A stretch of DNA of 64,000 nucleotides from Margaritifera margaritifera (Eukaryota > Mollusca > Bivalvia > Unionida > Margaritiferidae), in contig JAQPZY010000853.1 of NCBI GenBank assembly GCA_029931535.1, positions 186,001 to 250,000 of the forward strand, in the 5' to 3' direction. Position numbers and translations under genes: made by a program. Below, piece after piece: positions 50,442-62,605 of the stretch; positions within the stretch are counted from its first letter, which is position 1, and each line of letters opens with the position of its first letter. The notes below the pieces were generated by a model. The model saw only the letters and a program-made list of their open reading frames with translations, had not been told where the DNA came from and made no database searches.

Positions 50442-50909
50442 GAAGGGGAGGCAACTCATAAATTTACAATCCAGTCCACACCTGCCTGTTATCATAATCA
50501 GCCTTCACAATATGCAATAAATCACAGGTGTTCATGTCGCTCAATTTCAGTCTTACCAAACAAACATCTATCTATAATACATAATTCCAGCTTGGCCTCC
50601 CAATAGTTTAGTGAAATGAATGCAAATTATAAGCTCCAGTAGAAATTCAGTGAGCTTCTGTGGCATGACCTGCATTTTAATCTGTAGGCAAGACAAGTTT
50701 AATGATTATCTTGATTGATAAATGCACCAATCTAAGTATTTTCCAGTCACAGACCTCTTTTAATTAACTTCTTTGGTGCTCTAGGGCAAAAATTCACTGA
50801 TCATGGTCACTACACTACCATATTTATCATTCATCTTGGGACATGACAAAATAATTGTTTTCCTTTAGCCAAAACTTCAGAAATAAAAACATTCACTAAA
50901 ATAATTTGT

Positions 50910-51330
50910 CCAAAAACTTAAAACTTGTGCAACACACTGACTTGTCATGATATATCGAGTTTCACTGAAACATCCTCTGTGGTTCAAAAGTTATATTCAC
51001 TGGATAAGGATACATGTACATGGCACACAACTATAATTTCCCTTCCTGTGACCTTGACCTCTAGTCACAGTACATACCTGGGCAAAGATTCATTAAAATG
51101 TCCTCAATGGTTCAAAAGTTATACTCCAGCTGAGGATTCAAGTCAGATAACTTCATTTTCCTTTGCCTTAACATTGACCTTGTGGTAAGGGGCATGGCTA
51201 TGGTACACAACACACCATCTGGTCATGATACACACTTGGGCAAATTTTCTTGAAAACTTCATTAACTGTTATATAGTTACGGGTCAGACAAGTATATGTT
51301 GACAGACTGACAATGCATCACTACACCAGT
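50910..51330 (+). repeat. Related tandem block with TGACCTTGACCT
   Basis: Three diverged units carry AATGTCCTCAATGGTTCAAA, AGTTATACTCCAGCTGAGGA and TCCTGTGACCTTGACCTCTA (motif at 51049-51060). It ends GACAGACTGACAATGCATCA. Confidence 0.7.
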
Positions 51331-52204
51331 CTTAAGATTGGCATATAATTATTGAACTGAAATGTCCATTTAACTTACAGTGCACTGAAAAATTATTTTA
51401 AACAAAAGAAATCATGGTGCCCCACTATATACAGTAAGTACAGTATTCTCTGGTCTGAAAAAGGCATAGACTTGAATTCTTAAAAAAAATTGAACATCAA
51501 AAAAAAATCCTGGTTCTAATATAAATTCCTCCTTTCTTTTAAATTTACACCAAGATTATAGAAAAAGTTGTTGTTTTCATAGTTGTAACTGGGAAAGTTA
51601 AAATTTAAAGGCTTTGAATTGGCACTCCTGTGGCAATTTGTCCTACATCCTTAACCTCATAAAAAAAAGCCTCCTTTCTACACAAACACTGTACTAAAAC
51701 CTTCGGTCTAAATAAATCTTATCCTGCATCAGTTACTTCAGGACCAAGTACTCTAAGGGAAGAAAAATATCTGCTTTTGATATAATTTGAATAAACTGGC
51801 ACCATATCATTCTCCCAAGATCAATATGTAAAATATTATTCCTGGGAACCGGCCGTTGGGAGGCAATACTGTGTGCTGAGACCATATTGAACTGAAAGAC
51901 AACCGGCTCACTGGGAGTCTATGAATCAATACCATTCCACTATGGTTTCTTGATAAAATAAGACCTAGCAATGTAGTACTGAAGATGGCTATTCCTCTTT
52001 CATGAGTCTACTTTATTCTTTTCTATAAATATTGATTCTCCAACTACAAAACATTTGTACCTAATGACCTGACAATATATTGAGTAAAATGCTTTCCAAA
52101 CCTTTTTAATTAATTGAAGTTTATTTTCTTGTTGTACAAGATGCTTGAGTGGCTGTGGTACTAATCAAAAAAGGGCTTGCATCAAAGAGAAATGGAGAAT
52201 TTAA

Positions 52205-52640
52205 TGTATGTATGTTTGTAAGTATGTATGTTTGTAGCATTTTACAGCACTTCAGTACAAAAGTGGCTATGCGGTACCAACAAACGGTTAAGTTCCAAAA
52301 ATGTAAAAAAATATTTGCACAAATATTTATAAAGATAAACCCTTCTCAAAAATTTGAAATTATAAGATAAAATATAAAACACAAAGATGTTTAAATTCTG
52401 TAAAATGTATATAAAATAAGAGATAAAGATAACACATGTAAACTCCTTACAACATGATTGTAAACTTATTGTATCAACCACATTTCCTTAAAAATTCCAA
52501 GATTTTCTCAGTTGGTAGGTCCTTGTACTGTTTCTTCAAGCAGTTTACTTCAAAATACTTCCATCTATGATCTTGCAAGGTGGAAATCAACACACTCAAC
52601 AGTTCAAGTCGACACCAACCAGCAAGCAATGTCGATTCCG
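52205..52640 (-). mobile_element. LINE 3' end, minus strand
   Basis: Reversed, the coding end reads HRWKYFEVNCLKKQYKDLPT and EKILEFLRKCG, then a stop (complement at 52474-52476). This is the same C-terminal region as the 31791 copy, with homologous positions RWK(L/Y)F(D/E)VN. The tail contains GCATAGCCACTTTTGTACTG and GTGCTGTAAAATGCTACAAA and ends in CATA repeats. Confidence 0.75.
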
Positions 52641-53119
52641 GAGAGTGAACAGCAACCAGTTATCTGGTTATGAAAGACATGCCGGACAATTAAAGTTCTA
52701 AACACTCACTCGATTTTGTGATGAAATTTGCCGTATCGATATAAACAGAACTGCCAATTGCACTTAAGAACTTTGAGTTAATTGATTTTTCTTCTAGAGG
52801 TGCATCCTGCAATTGGTCCTGCACAATTTTATTTTATCTAATTAATTAAATTGCTGTATTCTGTATACAGGGGGTTCATGCTGTTCTATTCTATATCTCT
52901 GCTCAGATCTCCATTTAATCCATCCATTTATTTTTTTAAAATATTCACTCGATCTGGGCTGTAACACCAGGGTCAATCACCCCCTAGGCATCAATAACCA
53001 CCCCCACCCACACAATAATCTCATTAACAGTATACTTTGCAGTCCAGATTTTATTCACACCATCCTATTATTTCTATCATCTATAATTACTGGTAATTCA
53101 GGTATTTGCACGTGTATCG

Positions 53120-53300
53120 ATTTTGATGGTTGAGGGAAAAATTACATGTTTGTTACTATATAAATTTGGGATTAGGAAAAGGGGTTCTATTGTTTCCACA
53201 GAAGAATCATCATTGGGTTTTAAAATATGTGGATTGAGAAACCTTGAAATTAGTAGCCAACAAATGATAGTGAATTCACCGCATTTTAGGTCAGCAAAAT
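53120..53300 (+). repeat. Dispersed AT-rich repeat, copy 3
   Basis: GGAAAAGGGGTTCTATTGTT, TCCACAGAAGAATCATCATT and AGTAGCCAACAAATGATAGT match copies at 2.7 and 36.3 kb. The 65-codon open frame here belongs to the repeat. Confidence 0.55.
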
Positions 53301-55974
53301 ATTCTGGAAACCCGTTGTGAAAATAGTCATGTCTTCATTCAAGGTCGCACACATATAAGCTTGGATTTGTCTTTGAACAAAATTTAGTATTAACATGGTT
53401 TTCGTATTTTTATTGTAATTTATGTGGAAAATATGGAGAAATTACTACAGTAAATAGCTCTGTCAATGGGTGAAAATGGTTTTAAAATGTACCTCATTTT
53501 TCCACAATGCATTATTGATTTGAGATCAATAAGAAAGTGATATTTCCATGAAACCATAACTGTTTTATCAACAAATAATAATGTTGCTGTTTGTTGATTC
53601 ATCATGGAGTATGGATTTTCCACCACATTAAGTATAATGATTGAATCTGCCCACAAGGTAATAGCATAACAATCTCATAGGGCAAGCAAGGCAGGCTGGC
53701 ACCTTAAGGCATCTGTTGTGGTGTGCCGATTAATCCAAATAATCAAAAATTGTCCGAAAAATGAAACCACCAAGTATTCAATTATGATTTTTCGCAATAG
53801 AATTTGAAATGATTTTTTTTTTCTTGCCTTTATTGAACTGTAATGCTTTTTGGGGATGAAACCTTCTGGTAAAAGAAAAATATGCAAATAACAGCCTCCA
53901 GTTAATATAGCTTCCATTCTTTAGTACAAGTGCCAACATGGCAGATGATAAATGTGCTGGTTAACAGTCTGAACTTACTTAAATATTACCATGTATGTGA
54001 AAATGACCAAGTATGTGAAAATGACACTGTCCATGAAAAACTATAGAAAATATCTTAAACCAATTAAAATCTATGTTTTAATGGTAATGATGAAGCAATT
54101 ATCAACCTTTAAATTTAAAGAATTCCCAACTTTAGGCATCTGTGAATTACAAGTGCATAGCATTGTAAATGGTCTTGACTCCTACTTCTTAGATGAGTTG
54201 AACTGCTACTACACAGAATGAAAACAAAAACAAATGTTGTGACATATGGCCCCTACTTTAGCAGTATGCAAGGAAGACTTGTAGCATTATCTGGGTTGGA
54301 ACCAGGAATTCTTCTATGGGGGTTTGATATTGAGATCTGGATATTTTTTTTGTACCTAAAATAAATGTCCAGCTTTCTCTTTTTTTCAGTGAAGCATACA
54401 CTATTTTGACTGGAAGGTGGTTCAATTGATGCCACCACCCTCCTCTCTGAAATCAGCAGTCTTCCTGACCTGAATGATTAATTTACTATTATTACTTTTC
54501 CAACAAATGTCGAAGTCACAGTGCATTCAAACAACAGAATTGCAAAGTGGGGATTACCTGATTTCTTTGCTTGTAATAAAAGATGTACAACTAAAGAATA
54601 ACTATTTAATTAAATGTGCCTGGCCCATTGTAAACAAACTCTTGTGACAATTTAAATATATGCAACTTTCAAATACTGATAAATAAAACGCATTCACAGC
54701 CATCACAATTTAATCTCTTTTTCAAACTAAAGTATTATTTAATCTGGATGTCACAAAAAAATCTATTGTTCAAGGACAGACTTTATCTTTTCACAGAAGT
54801 TTGTAAATAAGCAAAACTTTTCCCATCCACATTTTCAATTCAACCATTGAAATAAATGAATCAGTGTTCTGTAAACACACAGTAAACTAATAATTGCATA
54901 TATTTCAAGATCCATAGCAGTGTGAGAATGTTATTATGCTATTACCCTGTTCCAAACTCTATGATTTTGCCGAAATCACACCAAAGGGAGTTATTAAAGT
55001 CCACAATTCAGATCTTGATTCAATTTAAATGCCACCGCCTCTTTGACGTAATCAGTGTCTATTTTTGGCACTGAGGACAAAAAAGGTAATTCAAAAGCAC
55101 TTAACTAAATGCCTCCCACTACACAGTTATTTTGACCAATTCAAATTTACAAACCTGAGGTCAGGTCTAGAGTGGTTGTGGTTGACTATCATGCAACTTT
55201 TTTGGACACAAAACCTATCCTTGCCAAATATGGTACCATTGTGTGTTCTTTCCACACACTGATCACTTAAAAATGTAGACCTGAAGGAACACGCGGGTGA
55301 AAATTCAACTTTTCTGTTAGATATGGCTGCTTTTAGAGATGAAAGAGAATTTACATTAAATGATGCATTATAGTGTAGATGTCATATGGAACACTTTTCC
55401 CCTATAATATGCCAAACAACAGTCAAGCATGAACAGAACACGTTTCTCCTTTATGAAAAGATTTTTGTATCAACTTATCGTTACTTTTCTGCTTTTTTTT
55501 TTTTACTATTTATTTATTTACACTGGAATATCAATACAAAAACAAGGCTAAATATCAAGTGCAAATATTCAGAATTCTTTATACATGTACGAGTAGATTG
55601 GGTAAACTACAAGACAGTGGATATTTCAAACAATAACTGAACAGCTCAGCTACTCTATGAAGAATGAAAACAAATTCTGCTATGCCAAATTAAAATATTT
55701 TGATCTGAAACATTTGTCTTTAATGTTGTGTCTACTTCTAATTACATTTTCTATTACTATCATTAACCTAAATATCTGGCCCCTCCAATTTTCTGGACAC
55801 CATATTTTGAAAATTTGTAATAAATTTGAATAGTACATAAAAATTTTATTAAAGTTGGAACATAAACTAAATAATGTTTCACCCATACTAAAAAATAATA
55901 CAGGGAAAGGCACATTATATTCCTACTATATGTTTAGAAATCATCTAAATCAATATCTAGAATTTATGTCCAAA

Positions 55975-56290
55975 AACCACTTGTTTCTTACGGTCAGTGA
56001 CCTTGATCTCTGACCTTCTGACCCCAAAGGTGACAGACCTTTTCCTTATGGCAAGCACAAGCCATCCACAAAGTTCAGTAATTGCACATAGTGAAGAACT
56101 TGAGCTATTGTGCAGAAACCATTTTCTGTCATCACAGTGATCCTGACCTTTGAACAATTGACCTAGACATTTTTAGGTTCATCTTTACCCCAATTGCAAG
56201 CCATCCACAAAGTCTCGAAACTGTAGATGATGGACAACTTGAGTTATTGTTAAGAAACAAAATTAATAACAGACAGTGGGATGGATGGAT
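55975..56290 (+). repeat. Dispersed repeat with nuclear-receptor-type motifs, third locus
   Basis: Two units with GGTCAGTGACCTTGATCTCT, GACCTTCTGACCCCAAAGGT, AAGCCATCCACAAAGTTCAG and GAGCTATTGTGCAGAAACCA match the 41.4-kb block. It ends near GACAGTGGGATGGATGGATA. Confidence 0.8.
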
Positions 56291-56470
56291 AGGCATCATA
56301 ACATAATATGCTTTGCCTCATGGCAGGCGTATATAAAATAAACACAGAAATGCAACCAGTATTCTTTATTTAAAAAAGAAAACACAAAAACATTATCTTG
56401 TAAGTGTTCTTTATTTGCTAGCAAGGATATACTGAAACATAGCATACCTAGACCAATTCCAATTGGCACT

Positions 56471-56684
56471 TACCGTATATACTTGCGTATAAGCTGGGTC
56501 AAAATACAAACAACATAGACCCTGATCTGCCGTCACATAATGCACCGGCAGATCAGGCTCTATGTTGTTTGTTCTACTGATTAGTCTTAACAAACTGCAT
56601 AGATCCAGATCTGCCGGCACATTATGCAAAAGCAAATCTGGGTCTATGCAGTTTGTATAAAATTATACGCAAGTACAGACGGTA
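56471..56684 (+). mobile_element. Two-hairpin TIR element, copy 11 (well preserved)
   Basis: It starts TACCGTATATACTTGCGTAT and ends ACGCAAGTACAGACGGTA. Both hairpins are long and nearly perfect: A is ACATAGACCCTGATCTGCC, B is CATAGATCCAGATCTGCC. The outer TA on both sides may be a TA target duplication. Confidence 0.92.
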
Positions 56685-57289
56685 ATGTGCCAGTTGCACA
56701 AAAGAGATGTTAATTTTGCAAAGAAGATATTCAGGAACAAGAATAATTTTCATTTGCACACAAATTATCCAGACTGTGAGAAAAGTAACTATATTTTAAT
56801 ATAAAAAAAAACATAATAAATGATGGTAGTGTAAAGAGGGAAATAAAATGGGGAGATCACAAGAGGGAATTTGGATTCATTTGGTCTCCAAATGTTGAGT
56901 GTTTTTTTCTGTATCTTTTTTTAATAAGCATTCTTTACTTAGTAAAGAATTCAAGCAATAATACAAATCATTCTTTTTTCAAGAAAGACATCAATTTTGA
57001 CTTTGAGCAAAATATCTATAATTATGTAATTGTACTAACCTTCCACAATTTTTATTTTCTGGAAAATCAAACCCCAACAAGCGGATAAATTTTGACCTAC
57101 TGGCCTTACAATAATAATGCAGGGAAAATGGTCTCAAAATTTGATTTTTTTGTTTCTTATGTAAAATTTGGGGTACTTACATGAAATTTCACTCGCCCAA
57201 CAAAGATTTTTAGTTGTCCAGGTAAACTGGACTACGAACTTGTTCCATAAACAAAAGAATTTCAGTTCTGAACAATAGTCCCTCGAAGG

Positions 57290-59290
57290 GACTGATGCTC
57301 TATTGGACCAAGAGAATTTCCAGGAATTCGAGATAAGACCATTTCTTCCTTTTAACTGCTGAGTGTTCAAACCGTTTCTGATATTCTTCAGCAGCAATGA
57401 GATTTTCAAATTAGCTGCTGTGGTAGATATATTGAATATCAGATATGCACCATTTTCATTTAGGACCAAGAAGGCATTATAAGAAGTCTTCTTGTGGAAA
57501 CCCATTTTAATATGACTTTCTGGGATATTTTTTTGGAGTAATGATAGCAAGATTTTCAAGATGGCTGCTGTGGTGGCCATATTTGATATCAGATTGGAAC
57601 CATTTCCATTTATGACCAACCAGACATCATAATAAGTCTTTTGATGAAAGCACAATATCATTAAGACCAGCCATCTAGGAGAAGTAGCCATAAAAAGTTT
57701 TTCAAGATGGCCATTGTGGTGGCCATATTGGAAGTCAGATTTACACCATTTTCATTTATGACTAACGAAACATCATAAGAAGTCTTTCAGTGTAAACCCC
57801 ATGCTGATATGATCATTCATTCAGGAGAAGTAGTGATAACAAGATTGTCAAGATGGCCACTGTGGTGGCCATATTGGCCATACTGGACATCTGAGTAGCA
57901 CTGTTTTCGTATAGGAACAACTGGGCATCATAAGAAGTCTTTTAGTAAAAACTCCATGTTGATATGACCATTAATTCAGGAGAAGTAGTGATAATGAGAT
58001 TCTCAATATGGCAGTAGTGGCAGTCATATTAGATTTGCAGTGGCATCATATTCATTTAAAATTGATTTGGTTTTGTGTGGTTTCAATGCCATTTTTCAGC
58101 ACATGATACTATACATGGTGGCCAGAATATTTGGTGGAGGAAGAACCCAAAAAGAACCACCAACCCACGGAAAACTACTGGCAAGCTTTCTCACATACCC
58201 ATGTTGTATGAGCCGAGACTCGAACTTGTATGGACAGAGCTGAGATGTGAGTGATCTGTAAAGGCAAGCGCCTTATACCACTCGACCACCCGAGGTCCCT
58301 TTCATTTAGGATCAACTAGACATCATAAGAAGTCGTCTGGTGACAACCCCATGTCATTATGACTTTTTGTTCAGAAGAAACAGCATTAACAAGATTTTAA
58401 AGATGGCTGCATTAGCAGCCATACTTGACATCAGATTAGCATCATTTTCATTCAGGTCCAACTAGACATTATAAGAAGTCTTTCAGTGACAACCCTATGT
58501 TGATACGACCATCCATTCAGGGAGTAGCGACAAGATTTTCAAAATGGACACTGTGGAGGCCATATTAGACATCAGATGGACACCATTTTCATTTAGAACT
58601 AACTAGATCTCATAAAAAGTCTTCTTGTGAAAACCTTATGTCAATACGGCTTTCCGTTGAAGAGGAGTAGCAATAACAAGATCTTCAAGATCAGCACCAT
58701 TTTCATTTAGTGCCAACTAGACATCATAAGAAGTCTTTAGTGAAAAACCCATGTTGATCTGATCATCCATGCAGCCATTTTGGCCATAATGGGCATCAGA
58801 TCAACACCATTTTCATTTAGGACCAATTAGACATCATAAGAAGTCTTCTAGTGAAAACCCATGTCAATATGACTTTCCATTCAGGAGGAGCAGACATAAC
58901 AAGATTTTCAAGATGGCTGCAATGGTGGCTACATTGGATGTCAGATCAGCATCATTTTCACTTAGGACCAACTAGACATCATAAGAAGTCTTTTGGTGAA
59001 AAATCAAATGTAGATATGACCATCCAATTGGGAGGAGTAGCAATAAGAAGATTTTTAAGATGGCTGCTATGGTGGCCATATTGGATGTCTAAGCTGCACC
59101 GTTTTAATTTAGGACCAAGTAGACCATGGAATGAATGTGTGCGTAAAGTTTCATAACAACCCTCAAAGTAGTTTATGAGTAGTGATAACAAACTAGTGCT
59201 AATGGACAGACAGATGATGAATGTCGGACAATGGATGAAAGACCATCAATTATGTTCTTCTGGTCTATGACCATTAGAGCTTAAAAAACC
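57290..59290 (+). repeat. 'gatggc' repeat block 2 (about 11 units), split by a SINE
   Basis: Units of about 170 bp with AGGACCAACTAGACATCATA, AGAAGTCTTTTAGTGAAAAC, CCATGTTGATATGACCATCC, ATTCAGGAGGAGTAGCGATA and ACAAGATTTTCAAGATGGCC, then GCTGTGGTGGCCATATTGGA. The SINE at 58059-58300 interrupts it. It ends with GACAGACAGATGATGAATGT and GTTCTTCTGGTCTATGACCA. The long minus-strand open frame at 57134-57691 is a product of these repeats and I do not call it a gene. Confidence 0.9.
58059..58300 (-). mobile_element. tRNA-derived SINE, family A copy 3, with 8-bp target duplication
   Basis: This is the reverse complement of family A: head near 58300 (GGTGGTCGAGTGGTATAAGG on the minus strand), tail near 58059. 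It is flanked by the direct repeat TTCATTTA (58051-58058 and 58301-58308) and interrupts one unit of the 'gatggc' repeat, whose consensus here is CATTTTCATTTAGGACCAAC. Confidence 0.92.
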
Positions 59291-59359
59291 AAGATGATAT
59301 GTCCATCCATTCAGAAGGAGCAGCAATAAGAAGATTTTCACAATATATTCATATTTAAT

Positions 59360-60182
59360 GTTGCACCCAGAGCACGGGCTCACAGGTTTCCCCAGAATTT
59401 TTTGCCCTATGTCCCCCAAATCTTGACCCTGTGCACCCTTCTAGGCACGATTTTTTGTCAGGGGAAAAAAAATCGAAAAATATGCCTGCAACTTTCCTTT
59501 AGCGGATGTCCAACCACGTCTATGGCCAAAGTCAGTAAAGGTGATAAAAACTAAGATGGCAGTGAATATCCATTTCAAAACAATGAATCTGGCTATGAAA
59601 ACATTAAAGGTTTGTGGTAGGCGGCCAAGTTGCTGAAGTCTTTAACCGCCGGTAGTGTAATGCATTGTTGAGGTTAAAGTCACACCTACGACAAGGAAGA
59701 TTTAATTTATTCTCAAGCAGAATTAATGATAAATATGACAAATTTATGAAAACACACAATTTTTCATTTGATTAATGATTTATTACTTTGAAAAGAAAAG
59801 TAATTAAGAAAACATGGATATTTATTATAATAAATGCTGGTACAGAATGAGTGAACACCAAAGTTAAATGAGAGCAAGATCAGGAACAGAAAATTCTATC
59901 GTGCAGCTCATTTCAGTTTAACCATATATTCAAACATGTTAATTTTTTCACGAGTTACTTTATCACATGATCAAACATTTATTGCAATTATGTAAGCATC
60001 CAAGGTAAATATGACAAAGTTAAGGTCGCAAAACTTTGAAGCAAATAAGATTACCTTGTGTTTTTAGCACTTCTAGTCCATTATGTACTACAATTTACCT
60101 TTGCCCTTTAAAATGTTGTCACCCAAATCAGGAAGGCAAGGGACACAGTGTCCCCTGCCCTTGGGATCCTAGGTGCAACACT
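59360..60182. mobile_element. TIR element of about 820 bases inside the 'gatggc' repeat block
   Basis: Left end TAATGTTGCACCCAGAGCAC and complement of the right end CAGTGTTGCACCTAGGATCC share TGTTGCACC(C/T)AG. The flanking repeat unit is interrupted here (ATATTCATATTT before, ATATTGGATGTT after). It is probably a hAT-type non-autonomous element, but I could not define a target duplication and found no transposase. Confidence 0.5.
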
Positions 60183-60790
60183 GATATTGGATGTTAAAGC
60201 GGCACCATTTTCATTTAGGACAAACTACACCTCATAAGAAGTCTTCTGTTGAAAACCCCATGACAACATTACTTTTTTTGTCAGGAGTAGCGATTTTAAG
60301 ATTTTCAAGATGGCCATCGTGGTGGCCATATTGGACGACAGATCAGCACCATTTTCATTAGGACCAACCAGACATCATAAGTCGTTAAATGAAAACCCCA
60401 TGTTGATATGACCATCCAATCAAAAGGAGTGGCCATAACAAGTTTTTAAAGATGGCCATGGTGGCCAGCCATATTGGACTCCAGATCAGCACCAATTTAA
60501 TTAGGACCAACTAGACATTAAACAAGTCTTCTGGTGAAAACCCCATGTCAATATGACTTTCTGTTGAGGAGGAGTAGCAATAATATTTTCAAGACAGCTG
60601 TTGTTTTCATCAGAAGGATGTTGAAGTGGCACCATTTTCATTTAGGACCATCTAGACCATGGGAAGAATGTGTGTGTAAAGTTTCATGGCAATCCTATAA
60701 ATAGTTTAGTAGTAGTGATAACAAACTTGCACCAACAGATGGAAGGATGGATGACTCCATCTCATAAGCTCTCCTGGTCTACCACCAGTA
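60183..60790 (+). repeat. 'gatggc' repeat block 3 (about 3.5 units)
   Basis: This continues block 2 after the inserted TIR element, with the same units (GATTTTCAAGATGGCCATCG, GTGGTGGCCATATTGGACGA). It ends with CTCATAAGCTCTCCTGGTCT. Confidence 0.88.
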
Positions 60791-62605
60791 AAGCTAAAAG
60801 AGGAATACATGCACTTCAAATTTTACTGTATTTTAAGCACTGAATCTTACTGATTTAAAGTGGTGTTTGGTTGAAACATGCTTCCTATTCATTTTTTGCC
60901 AGGGACTTTTCTGGGCCTGTTGTGGGGGAAAAATTTGGCCCCATCACCAATGACAAAAATAGTCCATTTCCCCAATTTTTGTGCAAAAAATTCCCAATCA
61001 GAACTTTTTTAAAAAATCCATGTCCTTTACTTTTCTAACTTTAGGACAGATGTTACTATATTGAGTGTAACATGAGATCTAAAGAGTCAAAGCAACCTTG
61101 GATATAATTTAACAGAGTCCATGCCAGACTAATAATATTTGGGCAAAATAACTTCTCTTTCCAACCAGTACAGGGTGAAAATGGCAAAAAAAGGGAGATA
61201 CGAGGGGAAAAAGTGAAACATGTATAATGCTCAAAATAGTCACTTTTAACTTCTGTTTTTGCATATTTTCAGGTCAGATGATTACAATACCAATAAAATA
61301 CTATTAAAACTTGTTAAAAATACTATAAATCTTCTTATTTTGCTTCACTATAAATACTGTGCAACAGGTTACTGTCAAAAATGGGCAACAGTTTTCATAG
61401 TAAAAGTCATCTTTTCATACATTTGAAGAATGAAATATTGCATAAAATTATACATTTTCTTAGTACTGGAGCTGGATATGCCCAGAGAATCACAATTCAC
61501 TTCTGAGTGGGCTACACAAATTCCATTTTCAATCAATTTTTCAAGGATGATATGCAAATGTTCAGCAGCACAGTAGCAATGTAATTTCTGGCATTTATGA
61601 TCATCAAATTAGCACCAAAAGTGACTACAGAACATAAAACTTCTTTTCTAACTGCCCACCTTTATCTTTGAAGGGAAAATTTAACACAAAAGTTGACTTT
61701 TACTTAGATTATTAATGCATTATATTGAAACAAAAAGAGGAGGGTTGGTGGGAATATCATGAAATCCAATCAAGGTGAAGTGAACTTCGCTTTTTCACAA
61801 TGACGGACTCAATGGCGACTATTTTGCCTGAATCGCCACCTAGAGTGGACCATGAGCTACTGAATTACTATAATGTTCAAAAATCTTCTCTTTGCCAATT
61901 TGTGTGAATTACAAGTGTGTACAAAAATTGTTAAATTTCCCATTTTGACCTTTTTACTCAGTAAATTTCCCAATTCTATGGTCCCCGAGACCCATTTTGA
62001 AAATGGTAGAAAACTCCCTGTTCCCACCATATGACATACTGAAGTCCATAGAGAAAAGACAGCAAAGGCACGGCATTTGTCCAGTGTTGATGCCTTGAAT
62101 ATTCCATTTAGAATGTCTGTAGCGTAAACGTAAAATCCTCAATGGCTGCTTTTGGTTCGACACCTTTCTTGAACTTTCTCAGGTGATTCAGGGTGCTAAG
62201 CTGATGTGACTTCTGACATTTTCAATATTCAATTACTTTTGTGAAGCAAGTGCTTAGGAATGCCTACATAAAATTATATCTGACCTGAAAATTGCAATGT
62301 GACAGAAGTGATCGTAATGGTGCGATATGAAGTTAAAAACAGGAATGATTCCGCCTAAATCAGAATGGTTGGCATCTTTGTTTTATGGTACACCACAGCC
62401 TGCCCACATACTAATATGAAGACAAGTCAACATCATTTGTCAGCCTTGATATGCAGAAAAATGATTTTTGGGTGACAATTTCCATGCTTTGAATGGTCTA
62501 AATGTTTTTCTATGAACAGAAATACTGCAGTAACTAATAAAAATGAAGAGACTAATCCAAACCGGTATTCAAAAACTTTTTCAGTAAAGTTTATGCAATC
62601 TTTAC

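Larger units (their letters stand above)
43907..62605 (-). other. PMCA intron between exons 1 and 2 (18,699 bases)
   Basis: This is the largest complete intron in the window and the most repeat-dense. It contains tandem arrays at 44.2-45.2 and 46.6-47.5 kb, SINEs (49.6, 50.3, 58.1 kb), a LINE tail (52.2-52.6 kb), hairpin elements (48.4, 56.5 kb), and the long 'gatggc' block with an inserted TIR element (57.3-60.8 kb). 45.2-46.5, 51.4-52.1, 53.4-55.9 and 60.8-62.6 kb contain no gene that I recognise. Confidence 0.7.

Noticed and set aside
3708..56684. CRISPR-like array from regularly repeated palindromes
   Set aside because: The palindromic copies are kilobases apart, in both orientations, with terminal inverted repeats, in an intron of an animal gene.
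57134..57691. 185-codon minus-strand open frame, the longest in the window
   Set aside because: It lies over the 'gatggc' repeat block; its protein repeats (FHKKT(S/T)Y, LV.N.NG..LI.N..TTAA.LK) follow the DNA repeat units in antisense. No domain is recognisable.
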